From contig NZ_JAQV02000002.1 of NCBI RefSeq assembly GCF_000732485.2, positions 88,661-152,660 of the forward strand: a stretch of 64,000 nt of DNA. The letters are read 5' to 3'. Within the stretch, counting starts at the first letter, position 1, and the number at the start of each line of letters is the position of its first letter. Position numbers and translations under genes: made by a program. A model generated the notes under the pieces. It saw only the letters and a program-made list of their open reading frames with translations, made no database searches and was not told the DNA's origin. Shown in pieces: positions 28,634 through 37,920 of the stretch. The DNA is from Bacillus sp. SJS. Its GTDB lineage: Bacteria > Bacillota > Bacilli > Bacillales > Bacillaceae.

Positions 28634-28660
28634 GTCGTTTCAGACATTTTAAAAGTTACA
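28634..28660 (-). promoter_or_regulatory. Autoregulatory sigma-X promoter of sigX-rsiX
   Basis: Minus-strand TGTAAC (28655-28660), 17-base spacer, CGAC (28634-28637), an exact match to the SigX consensus. Confidence 0.85.
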
Positions 28661-28731
28661 CCTGAAGCCAGGTGCTGTAAATCTGTAATATTTGAAATAT
28701 ATGATTACAGTAAAAATTATACCTTTGCAAC

Positions 28732-28761
28732 AAAAAAAAGGAAGGTGCTTCCTTCCTTTTT
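28732..28761. terminator. Terminator downstream of the adenosyltransferase gene
   Basis: AAAAAAAAGGAAGG-tgct-TCCTTCCTTTTT hairpin with T-tract, closing the res operon extension. Confidence 0.85.
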
Positions 28762-28770
28762 CACAAAAAT

Positions 28771-29352
28771 TTACGATTCTTTATTTTTTCCTCTAAAAAC
28801 GATGGCGCTTCTTTCATATTCTACATCACTTGTTCCGGATCGAAAGTTGATTACCCTGGAGACTGCAAAAAAGTAGTCTGACAGCCGGTTCACATATTTA
28901 AGGACATCTTCATTAATTTCAGAATGCTTTTGAAGCGTGACGATTCTTCGTTCAGCCCTTCTGGCCACTGTTCTAGCCAAATGAATAACGGCTGCCGCCT
29001 GTGTGCCGCCAGGCAAAATGAACCGTTCCAGTGGGGGAGCTTCTTTCACATATTCATCAATTCTCTCTTCTAAAAACAAAATCATTTCCGGATTCGTTTT
29101 ATCTTTGCGCTTTTCCGCACTCAGTACAGATGCAAGGTCTCCCCCGCAATCAAACAGCTCATGCTGGACCTTTTCCAGCTCGTTATAAATATCCTCAAAT
29201 TTATCATCCGTGAGCAATGTCATTGCCTGGCCGACAACCGCATTCAGCTCATCCAGCGTTCCATAAGCCTCCACGCGAATGTCGTCTTTGTCTACTCTTC
29301 CCCCGACAAGACTGGTCTGGCCTTTATCTCCCGTTCTCGTATATAAATTCAC
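28771..29352 (-). CDS. PduO-type ATP:cob(I)alamin adenosyltransferase
   Basis: Makes adenosylcobalamin (coenzyme B12) from cobalamin and ATP. The 193-residue protein has the family's N-terminal ATP loop [11 protein letters not shown], the [12 protein letters not shown] segment, the arginine-rich [10 protein letters not shown] helix, and the [12 protein letters not shown] motif. Start is GTG overlapping the resE stop (GTGA), so it is coupled to resE. B. subtilis keeps its PduO-type gene (yvqK) elsewhere, so this is a local insertion between resE and sigX. Its product could serve the B12-binding regulator at 16.4 kb. Confidence 0.93.
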   Translation of the reverse strand: MNLYTRTGDKGQTSLVGGRVDKDDIRVEAYGTLDELNAVVGQAMTLLTDDKFEDIYNELEKVQHELFDCGGDLASVLSAEKRKDKTNPEMILFLEERIDEYVKEAPPLERFILPGGTQAAAVIHLARTVARRAERRIVTLQKHSEINEDVLKYVNRLSDYFFAVSRVINFRSGTSDVEYERSAIVFRGKNKES

Positions 29353-31172
29353 GAATCCGTCTCCCCCTTCATTTGTGTTTCATCCGCTTTTGTTAAATAA
29401 AACGTAAACGTTGTTCCTTCATGTATTTTACTGTGAACCGTGATGGTTCCATGATGGGCTTCAATAATATTCTTGGCTATTGCAAGACCAAGTCCTGTCC
29501 CGGCCCTGCCCCTTGTCCTTGCCTTATCCGCTTTATAAAACCGTTCGAATACGAAAGGAAGATCTTCTTCTGGAATCCCTGTTCCAGTATCCGTCACATC
29601 GAATCTTAGACCTTTGTCAGCTGATTGAACAGAAAACGTTACTTTCCCGCCTTCATCCGTATGTCTGATGGCATTGTCCACAAGATTGGTGAGCACTTGC
29701 TCTATTTTATCGGAGTCCATCACAAACGTGTCATGTTCTATGTTAAGTGAAGTGGACAACTCAATCGTTTTGTCGCGGGCCATGCCCTGGAATTTCCTTG
29801 AAATCTTATTTACCAGCTCAGATACATGTACGTCTTCATAGAGAAGGGTTACATGCCCGGCTTCCATTCTCGCAAGATCAAGCAGCTCATTAACGAGCCT
29901 TCCCATTCGGAGAGATTCTTCATAGATGACTTTTGAGATTTCCTTCTTTTCCTCATCCGTGCTCGCTATGTCATCGACAATCGCTTCACTATAACCCTGA
30001 AGCAAAGCAATCGGGGTTCTCAATTCGTGGCTGACGTTTGCAATAAAGTCTTTTCTCAGCTTATCAAGACGCCGTTCTTCTGTCATATCCCTTAACACAG
30101 CTACCGCACCGCGGACGTAATCCTGATCATATAAAGGCCCCATGACCATCACCCAGAATCGCCCTTGAAGCGTCAGTTCAATCACTTGTTCTTTCTCTGT
30201 GTTCACCACTCTTCTAAAGAGCTCTTTTGCTTCAGGAGGAAGCTCTTCCCCGCTTTTTATATCCATTTGCTGCTCGTAATACCAGGCCTGCAAAAACCGT
30301 TCAGCAGGGGGATTCGTGACGAGAATGGTCCCATCTATATTTAAGGTGATCACTCCATCTGCCATACTGCTGAGAATGCTTGTTAAATGCTCTTTCTCCT
30401 GATTCAGGGCATTAATATGGTATTTCAGCTGGCGCCCCATCTGATTAAAAGCCGCTGCGAGCTCCCCAATCTCATCCCCGGTTAAAATCGGAACTTTTTT
30501 ATCAAATTTCCCTTTTGTAAGCTCAAGGGCGGCCTCTCTCATCTTTCTAAGCGGATAGGTAATTCTTGTCGAAAGGAAAAAAGCGAAAACCGTTGTCAAA
30601 ATAAGTCCTACCGCAGCTCCAATGAAAGTGTAGCGTGTTGTGCTTGCAGTCGCTTCCCTGATTGATGCTAAGGATTGCGATACAAAAACAGCACCGTGCT
30701 CCCCTTCTGATAACTGATATGGCACTCCCTGAAGAAGAACCTTTTCTTTTTTATGGCCTGTTTCTTCATCTGCTGTGATGGTTTTCATGCTTTCTCCGGT
30801 TCCTTTTAACACGGCAGAAAGCTCACGGTCATTCCTAATCGTCTCCAGGCTGATATACGGCTGCTTACTGCCATTCCCCTTTGAGGAATACCATGCTTTC
30901 CCGTTCTCATCCACTATCATGATTCCTGTCTTTTCATCGGAAAGCTCAAGGGCGATGGAACGGGCAAGCTCCGCAGAATCATGGATGTCTTGATGATTTT
31001 CTAAAATACCTGATATTTTGTCTGCCATTTGTGACAATTCGCTCTCTGCCTGATTGGTCTGATAATTTTCAATGAATTCAAACCAGAGAATCGTCAGAAC
31101 GAGAAGGACGAACGCAACGAGCAGAAGTATGGTTCCCCAAAGCTTACCTACTACACTGCGCCAAAGTCTCAT
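29349..31172 (-). CDS. resE: Sensor histidine kinase ResE
   Basis: Membrane sensor of the ResDE respiration system. Two membrane helices (about 11-30 and 180-203) flank an extracytoplasmic sensor region, followed by HAMP (204-256), PAS (about 260-370), HisKA with phospho-histidine in NVSHELRTP, and HATPase ([30 protein letters not shown]). The 607 residues are the usual length. Its ATG overlaps the resD stop by four bases. Confidence 0.96.
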   Translation of the reverse strand: MRLWRSVVGKLWGTILLLVAFVLLVLTILWFEFIENYQTNQAESELSQMADKISGILENHQDIHDSAELARSIALELSDEKTGIMIVDENGKAWYSSKGNGSKQPYISLETIRNDRELSAVLKGTGESMKTITADEETGHKKEKVLLQGVPYQLSEGEHGAVFVSQSLASIREATASTTRYTFIGAAVGLILTTVFAFFLSTRITYPLRKMREAALELTKGKFDKKVPILTGDEIGELAAAFNQMGRQLKYHINALNQEKEHLTSILSSMADGVITLNIDGTILVTNPPAERFLQAWYYEQQMDIKSGEELPPEAKELFRRVVNTEKEQVIELTLQGRFWVMVMGPLYDQDYVRGAVAVLRDMTEERRLDKLRKDFIANVSHELRTPIALLQGYSEAIVDDIASTDEEKKEISKVIYEESLRMGRLVNELLDLARMEAGHVTLLYEDVHVSELVNKISRKFQGMARDKTIELSTSLNIEHDTFVMDSDKIEQVLTNLVDNAIRHTDEGGKVTFSVQSADKGLRFDVTDTGTGIPEEDLPFVFERFYKADKARTRGRAGTGLGLAIAKNIIEAHHGTITVHSKIHEGTTFTFYLTKADETQMKGETDS

Positions 31173-31894
31173 TCATTGCCAACCTCGAATTTATAGCCTA
31201 CTCCCCAAACCGTCACAATCATTTTTGCTGCATCCTGTGATACTTTGTTTAATTTTTCTCTCAGCCTCTTCACGTGCGTATCAACCGTTCGCAGGTCTCC
31301 AAAAAACTCATACTGCCACACTTCTTTTAGCAGCTGTTCACGGTCGTAAACCTTGTCCGGAGTCCGGGCAAGGAAATAAAGCAGCTCGTATTCCTTCGGT
31401 GTAAGGCTGACTTCTTTTCCGTCAGCCGTCACACGGTGAGCGTCATGGTCAATCGTTAAGTGTGAGAAGACAATGACGTTTTTCGCCTTTGTTTCGGTTT
31501 TTAAGAAGCTTGTAGAAGAAGATCTCCTCAATAAGGCCTTTACTCTCAAAACGACTTCTCTCGGACTGAACGGTTTAATAATGTAATCATCCGTCCCTAC
31601 TTCAAACCCCTGTACTCTGTTAGCCTCTTCGCCCTTTGCAGTCAGCATAATCACTGGTGTAGCTTTTTTTTCACGAAGCTGACGGCATACTTCAACACCA
31701 TCAATCCCAGGCATCATTAGATCAAGCAAAATCAGATCATAATCATTTGCAAGGGCTAACTCCAGCGCTTCGTCCCCGTTTTCAGCTTCTTCTGTTGTAT
31801 AGCCTTCCCGTTCTAAATACATTTTCAAAAGTCTTCTAATTCGGTCTTCATCATCCACTACTAAAATTTTTCCGTTGATCATTTCTTCCATCAT
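31169..31894 (-). CDS. resD: Response regulator ResD
   Basis: OmpR-type activator of aerobic and anaerobic respiration genes. Receiver domain with the acidic pair (Asp14, Asp15), phosphorylation site Asp58 ([10 protein letters not shown]) and the C-terminal winged helix ending [14 protein letters not shown] and [10 protein letters not shown]. Two ATGs in tandem follow AAAGGAGGAAGT; either could serve. The preceding 368 bases hold a MITE repeat, so resDE may use a separate promoter from resABC. Confidence 0.96.
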   Translation of the reverse strand: MMEEMINGKILVVDDEDRIRRLLKMYLEREGYTTEEAENGDEALELALANDYDLILLDLMMPGIDGVEVCRQLREKKATPVIMLTAKGEEANRVQGFEVGTDDYIIKPFSPREVVLRVKALLRRSSSTSFLKTETKAKNVIVFSHLTIDHDAHRVTADGKEVSLTPKEYELLYFLARTPDKVYDREQLLKEVWQYEFFGDLRTVDTHVKRLREKLNKVSQDAAKMIVTVWGVGYKFEVGNE

Positions 31895-32084
31895 TACTTC
31901 CTCCTTTAAAACTTCAGTTCGGATATGTATGTGTTCATCATACTAATTAACATACCACTCCTGCAACGAAGAGCCTTTTTACATAATAAAAAAGGCTTTT
32001 TTAATTTAATGCAGCTTTCTTTGTGCTGCAATTCGCCAAACAGGCTAGCAGCATCAATCGTAAAAACCATTTAAATTTGAGTTA

Positions 32085-32217
32085 ATTTTTAACACCTGTT
32101 GATTGGAGCGGAAGGCGTGAGGCCCCGCAGGCGCAAAGCGCTGAAGAGGCTCAAGCAGCCCGCCCAAGGATAAGCGAACGCCTGCTAGCTGCAATCAACA
32201 GCCAAATTGAACAGATC
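32085..32217 (-). repeat. MITE-like dispersed repeat, full-length copy 3
   Basis: Inverted relative to the copy at 7811-7959. Read on the minus strand: CTGTTCAATTTGGCTGTTGA, TTGCAGC, GGCGTTCGCTTATC, GGGCGGGC, GAGCCTC, GCGCTTTGCGCC, CTCACGCCTTCCGC, AATCAACAGGTGTTAAAAAT. It fills most of the 368-base gap between resC and resD. The rest of that gap (31895-32084) shows a short GCCTTTTT/AAAAAGGC hairpin near 31970 and no gene. Confidence 0.75.
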
Positions 32218-32223
32218 TAAACA

Positions 32224-32260
32224 TAAAGGGACTGGTTCAATGAAGTACCGGCCCCTTTAC
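32224..32260 (-). terminator. Possible weak terminator after resC
   Basis: Minus-strand AAAGGGGCCGGT...ACCAGTCCCTTT hairpin, but the following sequence is not T-rich. May only attenuate readthrough from resC to resD. Confidence 0.35.
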
Positions 32261-32262
32261 GA

Positions 32263-33438
32263 TTATGCATATGAATGAAGTCCCGCGATAACCATGTTCA
32301 CAAAAATAAGATTAAACATGATAATGGCAAAGCCAATTACAGCAAGCCACGCTGATTTCTCACCATGCCAGCCCCTTGATAAACGCAAATGAAGGTAAGC
32401 GGCGTAAAAAAGCCATGTTATCAAAGCCCAAACCTCTTTAGGATCCCATCCCCAAAAGCGGTTCCAGGCAAGCTGCGCCCAAATCATAGCAAATATGAGC
32501 GCCCCAAGTGTAAACACCGGGAATCCAATGGTAACAGAACGGTAGCCAATCTCATCTGTTAAATCAAGATTGACTTTTCTCGTTAAGGGCTGAAGAACAG
32601 CTGATATTCTTTTCCTCGCAATCAGCCTGAATAATCCATAAAGGATGATACCGGCAAGCAAAGACCACAACACAGTATTGAATTTACTTCCATCGATGAT
32701 GGCAGGCAAGGAAAATAGCGGCTTCATAGCTCCTTCTGCCGCAAGCTTCCACTCATGCGGACCAGCGATTGCCGGCAAATGGTACACCATTGTATCTGCC
32801 TGGCCCCGCTTGTCTATCCAAGAAAATTCCGTTTCATAGTTTGCGAGACGGAAGCCGGTTGTGATCAGTATGTAGCCAAGAGTCATAATAAGAATAAACA
32901 TGATTGCTTCCAGCCAGAATGTTTTTTTCGACGGCTTTGACTGATCTACGTTTTTCAGAAGATAAATAAGGCCGGCTATAAAACTTAGGGCTAAAATAGC
33001 CTGTCCAAGAGCAGCCGTTGTAACATGAATGTGCAGCCACTGGCTCTGCAATGCAGGAATCAGCGGAGTGACATAGGACGGAAACATGCTCCCGTAAGCA
33101 ATGATTAACAGGACAATCGGGAGAGTGAACAATCCAAGAATTGAAACCTTATACATAAAATAGATAATGATAAAGGCTAAAACCATCATCATTCCAAAGA
33201 AAGTGGTGAACTCATACATATTGCTGACAGGCGCATGACCTGAAGCCATCCACCGGGTAATGAAATAAACCAATTGGGCAGCGAATCCAGTGACCGTAAC
33301 CGCCACTGCTGCTTTCGCCCACCGATTCGGCCCCGCTGCTGTCTGGCGTTTATCCCTTATGGATCCGCCGAAAAGAAAGGTCCCAACAAGATATAAAATG
33401 AAAGCTGCAAATAAAAATCCGCTGCTAATTTCCGCCAA
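32263..33438 (-). CDS. resC: Cytochrome c biogenesis protein ResC (CcsA-type)
   Basis: Heme-delivery membrane partner of ResB in system II cytochrome c maturation. About eight to ten membrane helices and the tryptophan-rich [14 protein letters not shown] motif with flanking conserved histidines identify it. The frame extends to a GTG at 33453, but a TTG at 33438 follows GGAGGGG and gives the family N-terminus (MAExSS) and 391 residues, equal to the B. subtilis length. It overlaps resB by 14 bases. Confidence 0.95.
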   Translation of the reverse strand: MAEISSGFLFAAFILYLVGTFLFGGSIRDKRQTAAGPNRWAKAAVAVTVTGFAAQLVYFITRWMASGHAPVSNMYEFTTFFGMMMVLAFIIIYFMYKVSILGLFTLPIVLLIIAYGSMFPSYVTPLIPALQSQWLHIHVTTAALGQAILALSFIAGLIYLLKNVDQSKPSKKTFWLEAIMFILIMTLGYILITTGFRLANYETEFSWIDKRGQADTMVYHLPAIAGPHEWKLAAEGAMKPLFSLPAIIDGSKFNTVLWSLLAGIILYGLFRLIARKRISAVLQPLTRKVNLDLTDEIGYRSVTIGFPVFTLGALIFAMIWAQLAWNRFWGWDPKEVWALITWLFYAAYLHLRLSRGWHGEKSAWLAVIGFAIIMFNLIFVNMVIAGLHSYA

Positions 33439-35089
33439 CTCCAACCCCTCCACTTCGTATCTCGCTATTTTTTTGATCCCAAGGCGCCGGGAAGGACGTT
33501 CCTTCTACTGCATCCTCAATCTCTCTTTTCAAACTGTACCAGTTTTTATTCGTATGGCCAGCCACCATCATCATGCCATTCTCTCTCTTAAACCAAATCC
33601 GGCGGTGGTTCCAGTACATTCCCTGGCACACGCCAATCATAAAGATCAAACCGCCAAGAGCGATGACCCATATGGTCATGTCCTTTTTAACTGTAAGGAG
33701 GGATTGGCTTGTCGTCTCAACACCGGCAAATTTCATTGCCATCTTATTTTCGCCGTTTGGCTCCAAATTCATCTGAATTCCGACGAAGCTTACCTCTCCA
33801 TCAGGTTTTTCCGGGGATATCATATTAAATACAAAAGCCGGATTGATTGGTGCCCGGGATTTTGTGTCTGGTTTCCCCTCCTCATTCATATAGAAATCCG
33901 GCAGGTAGGTGAGGACCTCGACTTTGTATCCTTTCCCAAGATCATACTCTGACTCAGGTTCATCCAGGTCCACTGTAATTGGCCCAAACGTTTGCTTTGA
34001 ATCTTTGTTTAATAGATTAAATTTTAATTCCTTTAATGCTCCTGTTGAATAGCTGTTTTGATATAAACCAAATGATTCAAACTGAAGCGGATGATTCACT
34101 TTTATCGCATCCCGCTTTACTTCCTTAAGCTCTGGTTTCTCACCGGGAAGCGCATCGCCGACTCGTTCATAAAGCACGGCATCTGTTTGGAAATTTTTCG
34201 CCACATTTCCCTCGCCTGCTTCATTAATGGCTTCCTGGAATACAGCTTTTTCTTTACCGGATTCATATGTTTCGATCGTAAATTTTTCGTTTTTAAGAAA
34301 ATACTTCCCATCTGTTCCAGGGATGGCTGCAACCTGGCCTTCTCTCAGCCACATGTTTTCATCTACGTACATCCCGGGTACAAACCTTAGCATTGCACCA
34401 ATTAAAACAATGATTAGTCCCACATGATTAACATACGGACCCCATCTGGAGAATCGTCCTTTTTCAGCCAGTAGATTCCCATTCTCAGTCAAAACTTTAT
34501 ACCGTTTTTTCTCCAGCTTTTCTTTGACAGCTTGCAGATCGTTATCCTTATCAAGAACCCGTTCACCATATAAGCGCTGCCTTTTCAAAAAAGCTGTATT
34601 TTTCGTAATTCCCTGCACGTTAAGCGTCCGGTAAAGAGGGATCACACGATCAAGACTGGCTACAACTAAAGAAATTCCAAGACAGGCAATCAGGGAAATG
34701 TACCACCAGGAGCCATAAAGATTATGAAAACCAAGCATGTAGTAGACTTCTCCCGGTACGCCAAATTCGTTTTTGTAATAATCTTCCGGAAGGACATTGG
34801 AAGGAATATATTCCACTTGAGTAAAAACTGTTCCGACTGCCGAAGCTGCCAATGTAAGAACGATTAGCCAAACCCCGACCTTCACCGATGAAAAAAAGTT
34901 CCACACTTTATCAATCCATGTCGTTCTGTATGTTTGAGATCTTCTCGCACTGCCATCGTACCTCATGTCAAGCAGAGGACCGGAATCGGTGACCGGATTC
35001 TCGTAATCTGCCAGCTGCTTTCCGCAGGACTCGCATAGCAGGGTCCCGGGAGGATTGATGTGTCCGCACTCGCACTTCAATTCTTCCAT
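33425..35089 (-). CDS. resB: Cytochrome c biogenesis protein ResB
   Basis: System II (Ccs1-type) membrane protein. An N-terminal zinc-ribbon-like CECGH...CESCG (about 6-22) is followed by three N-terminal membrane helices, a large extracytoplasmic domain, and a last helix near residue 505 ([18 protein letters not shown]). The ATG at 35089 is preferred over one two codons earlier by spacing to AGGGAG; 554 residues. resA and resC flank it in one operon. Confidence 0.95.
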   Translation of the reverse strand: MEELKCECGHINPPGTLLCESCGKQLADYENPVTDSGPLLDMRYDGSARRSQTYRTTWIDKVWNFFSSVKVGVWLIVLTLAASAVGTVFTQVEYIPSNVLPEDYYKNEFGVPGEVYYMLGFHNLYGSWWYISLIACLGISLVVASLDRVIPLYRTLNVQGITKNTAFLKRQRLYGERVLDKDNDLQAVKEKLEKKRYKVLTENGNLLAEKGRFSRWGPYVNHVGLIIVLIGAMLRFVPGMYVDENMWLREGQVAAIPGTDGKYFLKNEKFTIETYESGKEKAVFQEAINEAGEGNVAKNFQTDAVLYERVGDALPGEKPELKEVKRDAIKVNHPLQFESFGLYQNSYSTGALKELKFNLLNKDSKQTFGPITVDLDEPESEYDLGKGYKVEVLTYLPDFYMNEEGKPDTKSRAPINPAFVFNMISPEKPDGEVSFVGIQMNLEPNGENKMAMKFAGVETTSQSLLTVKKDMTIWVIALGGLIFMIGVCQGMYWNHRRIWFKRENGMMMVAGHTNKNWYSLKREIEDAVEGTSFPAPWDQKNSEIRSGGVGVGGN

Positions 35090-35105
35090 GTGCATGACTC
35101 CCTGT

Positions 35106-35630
35106 CTAAGGTTTGATAGATTCCATCATATCTCTTATATTCCGTTCTGTTTGCTGACCTTTTACAATATCGGTAACTTTTCCAGTTTTATCAATCAGAA
35201 ACGTTGTCGGCAGCGGTTTAACTCCGTATTCATCAAGGATCTGCCTATCCTTATCAATGCCGATAGGGAAAGTCAATCTATACTGCTTAACAAAACTGTT
35301 TACAGCTACGTCTGACTCCGCTATATTCACAGCAATGATTTCAACACCTAAATTTTTATAATGCTCATATTGATTATCCATATATGGCATTTCTCTTTTG
35401 CACGGCTCGCACCACGTTCCCCAGAAATTCAAAAGAACTCCTTTGCCCCTGTAATCAGAAAGCTGATGGGATTCACCCTTCAGATCCGTTACGACAAAAT
35501 CCGGTGCCTCACTCCCTACCTTCACCCTCTCTTTATTGGCAAAAAAATTGGAGTACAGCGTATAAGCCAAAGCCGCAGCCAGCACAAAGAGAATTGCACT
35601 CCTCAGAACCAGCCTCTTTCTTTTCTCCAT
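35106..35630 (-). CDS. resA: Extracytoplasmic thiol-disulfide oxidoreductase ResA
   Basis: Membrane-anchored thioredoxin-fold protein that keeps apocytochrome c cysteines reduced. One N-terminal anchor (about 8-26), then the active site CEPC with Cys74 and Cys77 and the nearby acidic Glu80 typical of ResA. 174 residues. AATAGGGGAGTTTTT precedes the ATG. In B. subtilis rluB lies immediately upstream; here about 930 bases with repeats and an uppP remnant intervene. Confidence 0.96.
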   Translation of the reverse strand: MEKRKRLVLRSAILFVLAAALAYTLYSNFFANKERVKVGSEAPDFVVTDLKGESHQLSDYRGKGVLLNFWGTWCEPCKREMPYMDNQYEHYKNLGVEIIAVNIAESDVAVNSFVKQYRLTFPIGIDKDRQILDEYGVKPLPTTFLIDKTGKVTDIVKGQQTERNIRDMMESIKP

Positions 35631-35720
35631 AAAAACTCCCCTATTATGTATCTATTTCCTATCATTATATCACTACGTAAACGCTCTCAAAATCATTTAT
35701 TTGAAGGTTGTGTGAAATTA

Positions 35721-35842
35721 AGAAAAGCGGAGGGCGCTTGCTTATGCCGACTGGGACATTGGAACTCCCGACCGAGAGGCGTACTTTGCCTCGACCGAGG
35801 GAGTGAAATGGCCCTGCGGCATAGCGCCCGGAGCTAGACACA
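35721..35842 (+). repeat. GC-rich dispersed repeat, unit 1
   Basis: Begins AGAAAAGCGGAGGGCGCTTG and ends AGCGCCCGGAGCTAGACACA. The same ends bound unit 2, but the interior differs and lacks the two RUCCU hairpins. Open frames here (for example 35742-35966) are artefacts of repeat composition. Confidence 0.75.
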
Positions 35843-35843
35843 A

Positions 35844-36022
35844 AAGAAAAGCGGAGGGCGCTTGCTCAGCCCTGAGAGACCGTGGAGCTCTCGACCGAGG
35901 GGCGCCCATACAAGGATGTTCTGCTAAGAGCGCGACGTCCTGTCGCAACGCAGAACTGACCCGCATCCTGCGGGCCAGAGAGAGCGAAGCGGCCCAAGGG
36001 TTAGCGCCCGGAGCTAGACACA
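35844..36022 (+). repeat. GC-rich dispersed repeat, unit 2
   Basis: Second head-to-tail copy with identical termini (AAGAAAAGCGGAGGGCGCTT, AGCGCCCGGAGCTAGACACA) and an interior containing GTGGAGCTCTC, GACCGAGGGGCG and the Bacillaceae-1-type hairpins. Ends just before a short AACTAAGTCTGAAACTAAGTCC duplication. Confidence 0.75.
35918..35976 (+). ncRNA. Bacillaceae-1-type RNA structure, copy 1
   Basis: On the plus strand, GTTCTGC pairs with GCAGAAC around an inner hairpin GCGAC-GTCCT-GTCGC; a second hairpin CCCGC-ATCCT-GCGGG follows. The two terminal loops GUCCU and AUCCU fit the RUCCU hallmark of the Bacillaceae-1 RNA motif. Identification is from memory of that motif. Confidence 0.65.
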
Positions 36023-36138
36023 GAAACTAAGTCTGAAACTAAGTCCAAACCAATTCTTAAAAGAATCCTCTTCTCTCGGCACGAAGCCTGCTTCTCAATC
36101 CATCCGCAGGTTGAGCAGCTTATGACCTCGAGGGACTA

Positions 36139-36240
36139 GACGGTGGAGCTCTCAACCGAGGGGCGCTCTCTTAAAAGGAAGTTCTGCTAAGAGCGCGGCG
36201 TCCTGCCGCAACGCAGAACTGACCCGCATCCTGCGGGCCC
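36139..36240 (+). repeat. GC-rich dispersed repeat, partial unit 3
   Basis: Matches unit 2 from CGGTGGAGCTCTC to GCATCCTGCGGGCC with few differences but lacks both repeat ends. Its right edge is the point where the uppP coding sequence begins. Confidence 0.7.
36181..36239 (+). ncRNA. Bacillaceae-1-type RNA structure, copy 2
   Basis: Same architecture as copy 1: GTTCTGC/GCAGAAC, inner GCGGC-GTCCT-GCCGC, then CCCGC-ATCCT-GCGGG. The inner stem has a compensatory change relative to copy 1 (GCGAC/GTCGC to GCGGC/GCCGC), which supports a conserved fold. Confidence 0.65.
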
Positions 36241-36395
36241 CCGAACTGAATAAATACTTCAAAAGTGGTTGCCCGCACTCCCTCAAATCCCAATAAATGT
36301 CCAGTTAATATTAAATGTCCGGTTGAGGAAATCGGCAGAAACTCGGCCATGCCTTCTACAAAACCCATAATCATCCCTATCAATATATCGTTCAT
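36241..36395 (-). pseudogene. uppP: Truncated undecaprenyl-diphosphatase (uppP/bacA), N-terminal fragment
   Basis: Starts ATG after AAAGGAGATCATT and encodes [20 protein letters not shown] followed by [19 protein letters not shown] and EVFIQFG, the conserved beginning of the UppP family (E-rich loop and PxSSTGH). After about 52 residues it runs into repeat unit 3 and reads 22 unrelated residues to a stop. The family is normally about 270 residues with many membrane helices, so this cannot be functional; the enzyme recycles the lipid carrier for wall synthesis, and another copy must exist elsewhere. Confidence 0.88.
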
Positions 36396-36520
36396 AATGA
36401 TCTCCTTTTGGCTGCATCCAATCATTTGCCTTATCACATCTCGGAAATATAAAGGATCCAAAAAATCCTCTATTTCTATCTATATACTAAAATAGAATTT
36501 TTTTCAAATAATTCCAATAA

Positions 36521-36558
36521 AAAAAACAGCACCGTTTGAAATAACGGTGCTGTTTTTT
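36521..36558. terminator. Terminator downstream of rluB
   Basis: AAAAAACAGCACCGTT-tgaaat-AACGGTGCTGTTTTTT, perfect stem with T-tracts both ways; it overlaps the rluB stop. Confidence 0.92.
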
Positions 36559-37291
36559 AAAAACCAACTTTCCCTGTCTCTGCAAGAGCACGAAGCTGCT
36601 TCACTTCATGCGGAGTAAGCTCTCTAGAGTCGCCAGTACTCAAGCCCTTCAGATCGAGGAAGGCATACGTTTCTCTTTTCAGTTTAGTCACTGGATGACC
36701 CATTGCTTCAAACATGCGGCGCACTTGATGATTGCGGCCTTCATGAATGGTAATTTCTACAATGCTGGTTTCTTTCTTTTTATCAAGGGACAGCATTTTA
36801 ACCTTTGCCGGAGCGGTCATTCCATCCTCGAGCTTAACGCCCTTTTCCATTGTTTTTAAAATTCCTCTTGGCGGAATTCCCTGAACTTTTGCTACATACG
36901 TTTTATCGATTTCATAACGCGGATGCATTAAAAGGTTCGCGAATTCTCCGTCATTTGTCAGCAGAATCAAGCCTGAGGTATCATAATCCAGTCGGCCGAC
37001 CGGATAGATCCGTTCTTGAATATACGGGAAGAAATCTGTCACAATTTTTCTGTTTTTATCATCCTGCGCTGCAGATATTACGCCTCTTGGTTTATATAAA
37101 AGAAGATAGACGGGTGCTTCCTTTTGCAAAGGAACTCCATTCACTTCAACCCTGTCGTTTCCTGATACTTTAATGCCAAGTTCTCTTACGGTTTTTCCAT
37201 TGACGGTCACTCTGCCGTCTAATATTAGCTGCTCCGCATTTCTTCTTGATGTAATTCCCGCGTGAGCAATCACTTTTTGCAATCGTTCCAT
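36557..37291 (-). CDS. rluB: 23S rRNA pseudouridine synthase RluB
   Basis: RsuA-family enzyme that modifies 23S rRNA near the peptidyl-transferase centre. S4 RNA-binding domain at residues 3-55, catalytic domain with GRLDYDTSGL (99-108, Asp102 the presumed nucleophile), and the C-terminal GRNHQVRRMFEAMGHPV motif. The ATG at 37291 follows AGAGGTGAATAGT and gives 244 residues; the 18-codon extension upstream is not supported. Confidence 0.95.
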   Translation of the reverse strand: MERLQKVIAHAGITSRRNAEQLILDGRVTVNGKTVRELGIKVSGNDRVEVNGVPLQKEAPVYLLLYKPRGVISAAQDDKNRKIVTDFFPYIQERIYPVGRLDYDTSGLILLTNDGEFANLLMHPRYEIDKTYVAKVQGIPPRGILKTMEKGVKLEDGMTAPAKVKMLSLDKKKETSIVEITIHEGRNHQVRRMFEAMGHPVTKLKRETYAFLDLKGLSTGDSRELTPHEVKQLRALAETGKVGF

Positions 37292-37352
37292 ACTATTCAC
37301 CTCTTTGTACATCTTACTTGTTTCCCGTCCATTAAACAAGCACACAAAGAGA

Positions 37353-37387
37353 CAAAAAAATAACCCCTGTTTCTCTGCTGGGGTTAA
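37353..37387 (-). terminator. Terminator downstream of spmB
   Basis: Minus-strand AACCCC-agcagagaaaca-GGGGTTATTTTTTTG just after the spmB stop. Confidence 0.75.
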
Positions 37388-37389
37388 AT

Positions 37390-37920
37390 TTATGGAAATA
37401 AAAGCGATACGACCACAATGGAGGCGATTACACCTATCAGGTCTGCAAGAAGGCCAACTTTAAGAGCGTCTCCCATTTTCCTGATTCCAACCGCTCCAAA
37501 ATAGACTGTTAAGATATAAAGTGTCGTATCTGTGCTTCCCTGCATAACTGCTGCCAATCTGCCAATAAACGAATCCGGACCATTGCTTGAAATTAAATCG
37601 GTTGTCATACCTAATGCAGCTGTTCCGGAAATTGGACGGATAAAAGCAAGCGGTACAATGTCTGAAGGTACGCCGATTATGGATAGAGCAGGTTTAATAA
37701 GATCTAATAAAAAATCGAGGGCCCCTGATGCTCTGAAAATGGTTATGGCGACGAGCATCCCTACGAGATACGGAATAATAGAGAAGGAAATTTCAATCCC
37801 CTCTTTTCCGCCTTCAACAAATGCTTCATATGTCTGAACCTTCTTGAAGGTACCATATATAAGGATAAAGGCGATAATCAACGGAATAAGCCATAAGGAC
37901 AGAAGGCTGATCCATTCCAT
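37390..37920 (-). CDS. spmB: Spore maturation protein B
   Basis: Membrane protein (176 residues, about five helices) of the nucleoside-recognition (Gate) family, required with SpmA for proper spore core dehydration in B. subtilis. Conserved features are FRASGALDFLLDLIKP and RPISGTAALGMTTD. Its ATG overlaps the spmA stop by one base. Last gene of the dacB-spmA-spmB operon. Confidence 0.94.
   Translation of the reverse strand: MEWISLLSLWLIPLIIAFILIYGTFKKVQTYEAFVEGGKEGIEISFSIIPYLVGMLVAITIFRASGALDFLLDLIKPALSIIGVPSDIVPLAFIRPISGTAALGMTTDLISSNGPDSFIGRLAAVMQGSTDTTLYILTVYFGAVGIRKMGDALKVGLLADLIGVIASIVVVSLLFP

Noticed and set aside
31965..32000. GCCTTTTT/AAAAAGGC hairpin upstream of resD as a terminator
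   Set aside because: The T-run is on the plus strand, where no gene ends; on the minus strand no T-tract follows the stem.
33290..33952. Plus-strand 220-codon frame across the resB-resC junction
   Set aside because: Antisense shadow of two clearly identified genes, with no family resemblance.
35742..35966. Minus-strand 74-codon open frame in the repeat cluster (and its plus-strand partner 35803-36030)
   Set aside because: Lies entirely in GC-rich repeat units, has no ribosome site, and its composition is that of the repeat; the open frame is a by-product.
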